A program made the position numbers and the translations under genes. A stretch of DNA of 64,000 nucleotides from Beroe forskalii (lineage: Eukaryota > Ctenophora > Nuda > Beroida > Beroidae). Below the pieces are notes generated by a model. It saw only the letters and a program-made list of their open reading frames with translations, did no database searches and was not told the DNA's origin. The stretch's first letter is position 1. Each line of letters starts with the position of its first letter. Of this stretch, positions 59,293-64,000 are shown in pieces. Location of the stretch: contig WFMF01000072.1 of NCBI GenBank assembly GCA_011033025.1, forward strand, positions 186,001 to 250,000. The letters are read 5' to 3'.

Positions 59293-62200
59293 GATGCCAG
59301 ATAACGAACTACCAAAGCCCCCCAAAAGACCACTGACACCATTCATGAGATATTCAAAACATGTTTGGGTCACAATCAAACAAGATCATCCAGAGTTGAA
59401 AGTTGGTGAAATAGGAAAAATGATTGGCAAACAATGGAGGGACATGAGTATAGTTGGCGCAAAAAGTAATGAGCAGAGTTTGTACGCGCTCTGTGATTGG
59501 TCAGGATCACCCGACCAATCAGCGCTCTAGTGGACGTCACGTGCTCCAGTTCACGGCACGTGATGTTACGGTAATCACATAATTGATACTTGACGCAATC
59601 ATCGAACGCGCGCGTTTCTTTTCCGCGCTGTATCTCAATCACAATGTTCTCATATTTAACCCCTCGTATACGAGATATTGGCATATTGCAAATGCAAGGC
59701 ATCAACCATAAAATAGTGCATCAAATTAAAATTCAACTGTTCGTATTATCTCTAATAATTACGCTTCATTTTTCATTGGTACAAAATTTACAACATAATT
59801 TCAATCATCCTAGAAAAAAAAATTCTCGGACTTGTCTTCATAATCGACTATCAGTATCATTCATTTTAGCTCACGAAATGCGTTCAGCCAGCCAAATGCC
59901 CTCTTCTATACTGACAACTTGTGTTTTGATCGATTTGAGGTACATGCCTCTGCCTGAAGAGCAGAGAATTCCAAGTAATCTGATGATATATCCTGGTAAT
60001 CAAATCACAGTATGAGACAAGAAACAGTAACTGTTTGTAAGAGCTCTACATTATGTACAAGCCACAAGAGATACATCTTGGTATGACAGGTAATTTGAAA
60101 CTTGCTGGGGAGCTGGAAACGTACAGGAAAGTTGGAAACGTCTACAATATCATGTACTCAGCACACCTTACACACACACTCGTTGGAGTGCCATGTTACT
60201 GCGTGTCCAAATTCCTCAATACCAATGTGACATGGCCTATACATGTTGAGCTGCAGCCGGCAGTGTGGTTCCGTTTTCGAACCGTCCGATCCGGAGATGT
60301 CGGAGCATCAGTTGTGCGTGGAATGTCATCGTCTGAAGGTAGAATCAGTCGTACCATGCAGTCGTACTATGCAGTGAGCCATGGCAGATCTATTTGCACA
60401 AAAACCATCCTGCACGGCCATATTATTGCATGTCTACCATCCTGAAATACAGAAGTATTGTGCAGTCATGCAGGTAAAAGAGGTAGAAGAATTCCGCTGG
60501 ATTGTAACCATTTTTGATGATCAATGGCCATGCCCAATGAAGCAATGGATCCAATGGGCATATTCGACAAACTCATTCGGCAGTAGAACATCAGTTTGTT
60601 ATCTTTGTCCAATGGATCCACTATTATTACTAAACCATGGGACAAAGATCATGGTGTCGATTGGACATATTTCCAATTTTGTTTATTGGCTCAAAATTGA
60701 AAATAATAAGGCGAGAAAACTATCCCTCACTCATCTCACTCCACATCGCACCCACTCATCTCAATTTCATCACATCCACTCATCTCAATTTCACATCACA
60801 TCCACTCATCTCAATCTACATCGCACTGTCCCATCAGCCATTCCATGACTCACCCACCATCTCACTTTACATCACACTATCCCATCAGCCATCCCATGAC
60901 TCTCACCCACCTATCTCACTCCACATCGCAAGACTATCCCATCAGCCATTCCATGACTCACCCACTCATCTCACTTTTACACGTACTATCCCATCAGCCA
61001 TCCCATGACTCACCCATCTCACTTACACGTACTATCCCATCAGACCCACCCACTCATCTCACTTTACATCGCACTATCCCATCAGCCATCCCATGACTCA
61101 CCCACTCATCTCACTCCTACATCGCACTATCCCATCAGCCATCCCATGACTCCATGACTCGCCCACTCATCTCACTCTACATCGCACTACCCCATCAGCC
61201 ATCCCTCGCCCACTCATCTCACTCTACATCACTATCCCATCAGCCATTCCATGACTCGCCCACTCATCACACTCTACATCACTATCCCATCAGCCATCCC
61301 ATGACTCACCCACTCATCTCACTCTACTTCGCACCGTCCCATCAGCCATCCCATGACTCACCCACTCATCTCACTTTACATCACACTATCCCATCAGCCA
61401 TCCCATGACTCACCCACTCATCTCACTCCACATCGCACTATCCCATCAGCCATTCCATGACTCACTGTAACAACATGAATCAGTTCTGACGAAAGTACTG
61501 TTGGCGCAATTTTGACCATTTTCACTCATAAAACCATTTGTGAAAGTCCAATCGATTCCAAAATTTGCATGGACACAGTTTATGGCATAAAACAGCGCCT
61601 GTGAAAATTTGAAGCATTTTCATCCGAAAATAAAGAAGATATTGCAAAATTAAAATAAAATCAGTTTCGGACCGAAACTGGCAGTTTCGGTCCGAAACTG
61701 ATTATTAAATCCTGTTATAGCTTGGCCATTTTTGGATGAAATTGCTTCAAATTTTCACAGACGCCGTTTTATGCCATAAACTGTGTCCATGCAAATTTTG
61801 GAATCGATTGGACTTTCACAAGTGGTTTTATGAGTGAAATGGTCAAATTTATACAGCACTTTCGGTCCGAAACTGATTCATGTTGTGCACAGTTACCCAC
61901 TCATCTCACTTTACATCGCACTATCCCATCAGCCATCCCATATCCCATGACTCACCCACTCATCTCACTCCACATCGCACTATCCCATCAGCCATCCCAT
62001 GACTCACCCACTCATCTCACTCTACACCGCAGACTATCCCATCAGCCATCACAATCTCACCCACTCATCTCACTCTACATCACACTATCCCATCAGCCAT
62101 CCCATGACTCACCCACTCATCTCACTCTACTTCGCACAGTCCCATCAGCCATCCCATGACTCATCCACTCATCTCACTCAACATCACACTATCCCATCAG

Positions 62201-63400
62201 CCATCCCACATGACTCACCCACTCATCTCACTCTACATCACACTATCCCATCAGCCATCCCATGACTCACCCACTCATCTCACTCTACTTCGCACAGTCC
62301 CATCAGCCATCCCATGACTCATCCACTCATCTCACTCAACATCACACTATCCCATCAGCCATCCCATGACTCGCCCACTCATCTCACTCTACATCGCACC
62401 GTCCCATCAGCCATCCCATGACTCACCCACTCATCTCACTTTACATCGCACTATCCCATCAGCCATCCCATGACTCACCCACTCATCTCACTCCACATCG
62501 CACTATCCCATCAGCCATCCCATGACTCACCCACTCATCTCACTTTACATCGCACTATCCCATTAGCTATTCTAATTCTTTGACTCGCCCACTCATCTCT
62601 CTTGCACTCTCATCAGCCATGGACCATTCCACCCGTTTCACTCCAAGTCCAACATCTGACATTATCGACACACAACATTTAAGGTTAAGTCAAATTTGAA
62701 AGCTGCCAACCAAAAGAACCTCGGAGTGAATAGGAATTCGCAATGCAATAAAGCTAGGTATACAACGAAACATCGATAGACCAAGAACTGAGCGGGAAAT
62801 TGGAGCAGCACAGTACTGTCAAAACAAATGAAACATTACCCTGTCTACACATAAGATCATAGCTATTATTAGCTTTCTCTTCCTTGTAACTTTGTAATGA
62901 GCTCTTATAAGCCAGTGAAGAGGTATGTTATCCAATAGGGATTTCTCCACTTCTCCAGAAACGGAGATGTTATTTTTCTCCGCGCATTCGCAACTCGAAT
63001 TCGCGGAGCCGCGCACAACGCAGGGTCACGCAAAAATAACAACGCCCGCAGTCGTTAGTCGTAATCTATACTTTAATGGATTTCCTTGTGACGGAACGCG
63101 CGAAAATTGACACTTCGCGATCTTAGGCTGCTCATTACTTTTTGCGCCTACTATAATGATGAAAAACAAACATATATTGATGAGTATGAAATTGCTAAAA
63201 TTGAACATCTCTCTGCAACTAAAATTTATCAACAATCATGTCAAGCTTATGTGGCTGCTAAAGAGCAACAAAAACAAAAAGAACGAAAAGAAAAAGAAAA
63301 AGCCGAAAAAATGTTATTGCAAGAGGATGATAACCTGAGGCTCACTCGTGGGCAGCTGAAACGACGGCGCATCTGCCATGAAAAAAAGGATGCTGGTTAG
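59293..63400 (+). CDS. SMARCE1: SMARCE1/BAF57 HMG-box subunit of SWI/SNF, split by an insertion
   Basis: DNA-binding subunit of BAF chromatin remodellers. First part 59293-59450 after a good acceptor (CCTCAG): LPKPPKRPLTPFMRYSKHVW and HPELKVGEIGKMIGKQWRDM, matching human SMARCE1 PKPPKPPDKPLMPYMRYS and LKLWEIGKIIGGMWRDL. Second part from 63156: NDEKQTYIDEYEIAKIEH then QSCQAYVAAKEQQKQKE, matching DEEKQEYLNEYEAEKIEY and the following YLAYINAK region, then a Lys/Glu coiled coil to DAG and TAG at 63398-63400, with a possible donor G|GTTAGA there. Removing 59451-63153 and one TA joins the parts in frame with no gap against human. As it stands the frame runs into TAG in the insertion; no phase-compatible strong splice pair was found. 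Upstream and downstream exons not found. Confidence 0.85.
59700..60720 (+). other. Unique part of the SMARCE1 insertion, possible degraded gene
   Basis: Open stretches: 59880-60015 (MPLPEEQRIPSNLMIYPGNQ), 60053-60445 and 60381-60848 in different frames. Composition is close to coding, but no domain is recognised and the frames break, so this may be captured host sequence or a dead element gene. Confidence 0.35.
60720..61470 (+). repeat. Satellite, about 52 bp unit, first block
   Basis: Unit: CCCATCAGCCATCCCATGAC, TCACCCACTCATCTCACTC and TACATCGCACTAT. About 14 copies with small indels. Long open frames across it are repeat artefacts. Confidence 0.92.
61473..61888. mobile_element. Foldback element inside the satellite
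   Basis: Arms of about 180 bp: the left begins ACAACATGAATCAGTT and the right ends AACTGATTCATGTTGT. The arms pair over most of their length (GTCCAATCGATTCCAAAATT with AATTTTGGAATCGATTGGAC). The centre carries CAGTTTCGGACCGAAACTG followed by CAGTTTCGGTCCGAAACTG. It splits the satellite into two blocks of the same unit. Confidence 0.85.
61893..62615 (+). repeat. Satellite, about 52 bp unit, second block
   Basis: Same unit and orientation as 60720-61470. About 14 copies; decays after 62560. Confidence 0.9.
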
Positions 63401-63911
63401 AACAATAAACTGGTTTGAACAATAAAGCAACCCTACGAAGGCTCATTCTGCTACATCATCCTAATATCCTATTTACTATTGACTGCAATCAGCAATGTGA
63501 ATATCACGATATATCTGATATCAGTTGGTGGCAAGACAAGACAGAGTTATTTTGACCCCTTATGCCCCTTCTAGCTTGTTACTATAAGGATGGGTATTGG
63601 GTCTCCCAGAACTATTGTATCCACAATGTTACCAAGATACTTGTCTTGGTGAGAACATGAAGAAAGTTTTATGATTTAAACTAGCACTCAAAAGTTTTAA
63701 GTATTTTTATAGTTTTGATTTTGTCTGCTTTTGGGGATCTGAGAAGTGTATGCAGTATTTATGCTGTATTCTTGCTGGCCATCCTGTTTTCATTAACTAC
63801 GAAAGTATTTAATTAAGTTATTCTTTAATTGTTGTTATATAGATTCAAATTAGTAAGCAAATTTCAAACCATGGGTATTATAATGATTGGTTATAAGGGA
63901 TCGTTCATATA
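63401..63911. other. Sequence after the SMARCE1 stop, no further exon seen
   Basis: AT-rich intron or 3' flank. No open frame with family similarity. SMARCE1 proteins are longer, so more exons may follow outside the window. Confidence 0.4.
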
Positions 63912-64000
63912 CCTTAGTGGTAGAAATTAAGATGTGTACTTATTAAGGACATACTAATTAAGAAGTGTACTAATTAAGACAGTAGAATTTCTACAAAAAT
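63912..64000 (+). mobile_element. TA-duplicating MITE, left end, cut by window edge
   Basis: Starts CCTTAGTGGTAGAAATTAAG after TA (63910-63911). Continues with TACTAATTAAGAAGTGTACT, the same family as 12542-13187. Confidence 0.85.

Larger units (their letters stand above)
59451..63153. mobile_element. 3.7 kb TA-duplicating element inside the SMARCE1 HMG box
   Basis: Terminal inverted repeats of 26 bp with one mismatch: TAGTTGGCGCAAAAAGTAAT and TGAGCAG at the left, TAGTAGGCGCAAAAAGTAAT on the reversed right end. TA on both sides (59449-59450, 63154-63155). Inside: CCAATCAGAGCGC-type inverted motifs (59490-59525), about 1 kb of non-repetitive sequence with short open frames and no transposase I recognise (59600-60700), then satellite, a foldback element, more satellite, and a short unique end. 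Confidence 0.88.

Noticed and set aside
60637..62265. Several plus-strand frames of SHQPSHDSPTHLTL-type repeats
   Set aside because: Pure satellite translation with changing frames at every indel.
1..64000. tRNA or rRNA genes, bacterial-type operons
   Set aside because: No cloverleaf with tRNA box A/B signals and no rRNA-like stretch was seen on reading through; the 8007-8190 cloverleaf is too large and lacks tRNA consensus.

Overview
This is a eukaryotic, intron-rich, AT-rich genomic window. Canonical GT-AG introns, SWI/SNF and UBR5-type genes, and CR1/jockey-like LINEs point to an animal. The orthologues are divergent, so a non-bilaterian or fast-evolving invertebrate is likely, but I cannot fix the phylum from sequence alone.

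Layout. (1) 6-1671 (+): five 3' exons of a DHHC palmitoyltransferase (ZDHHC13/17-like). (2) 3796-45394 (+): a whole UBR5/HYD-type HECT ubiquitin ligase in about 48 exons (about 2,490 residues). I traced it exon by exon; reading phase is consistent at nearly every junction. It keeps the beta-propeller scaffold and the HECT domain with its catalytic Cys. I find no UBA, UBR-box or MLLE segment. (3) Nested antisense in a UBR5 intron, 34612-34800 (-): a small secreted peptide precursor. (4) 45395-55700: no host gene seen; foldback repeats, a hairpin cluster and a frameshifted LINE (51676-54710, -). (5) 56085-57395 (+): exons of an unrecognised acidic protein. (6) 58000-58750: GC-rich hairpin cluster. 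(7) 59293-63400 (+): SMARCE1/BAF57 HMG-box gene, split inside the HMG box by a 3.7 kb element with a TA target duplication.

Mobile DNA fills the UBR5 introns: a 7.7 kb element with about 465 bp inverted ends; TA-duplicating MITEs; two elements with exact 8 bp target duplications (one of 4.9 kb filled with satellite and carrying a later LINE insertion); and a complete LINE ORF1 standing alone.

The most striking pattern is at UBR5 exon-intron junctions. At about 20 of some 94 splice sites, the splice site plus the adjoining exon edge is tandemly duplicated (2 to more than 10 copies), with the decayed copies always on the intron side. Other leads are three tandem hairpin units with compensatory stem changes, a cloverleaf of nested inverted repeats at 8007-8190, and the reduced domain set of the UBR5 protein.
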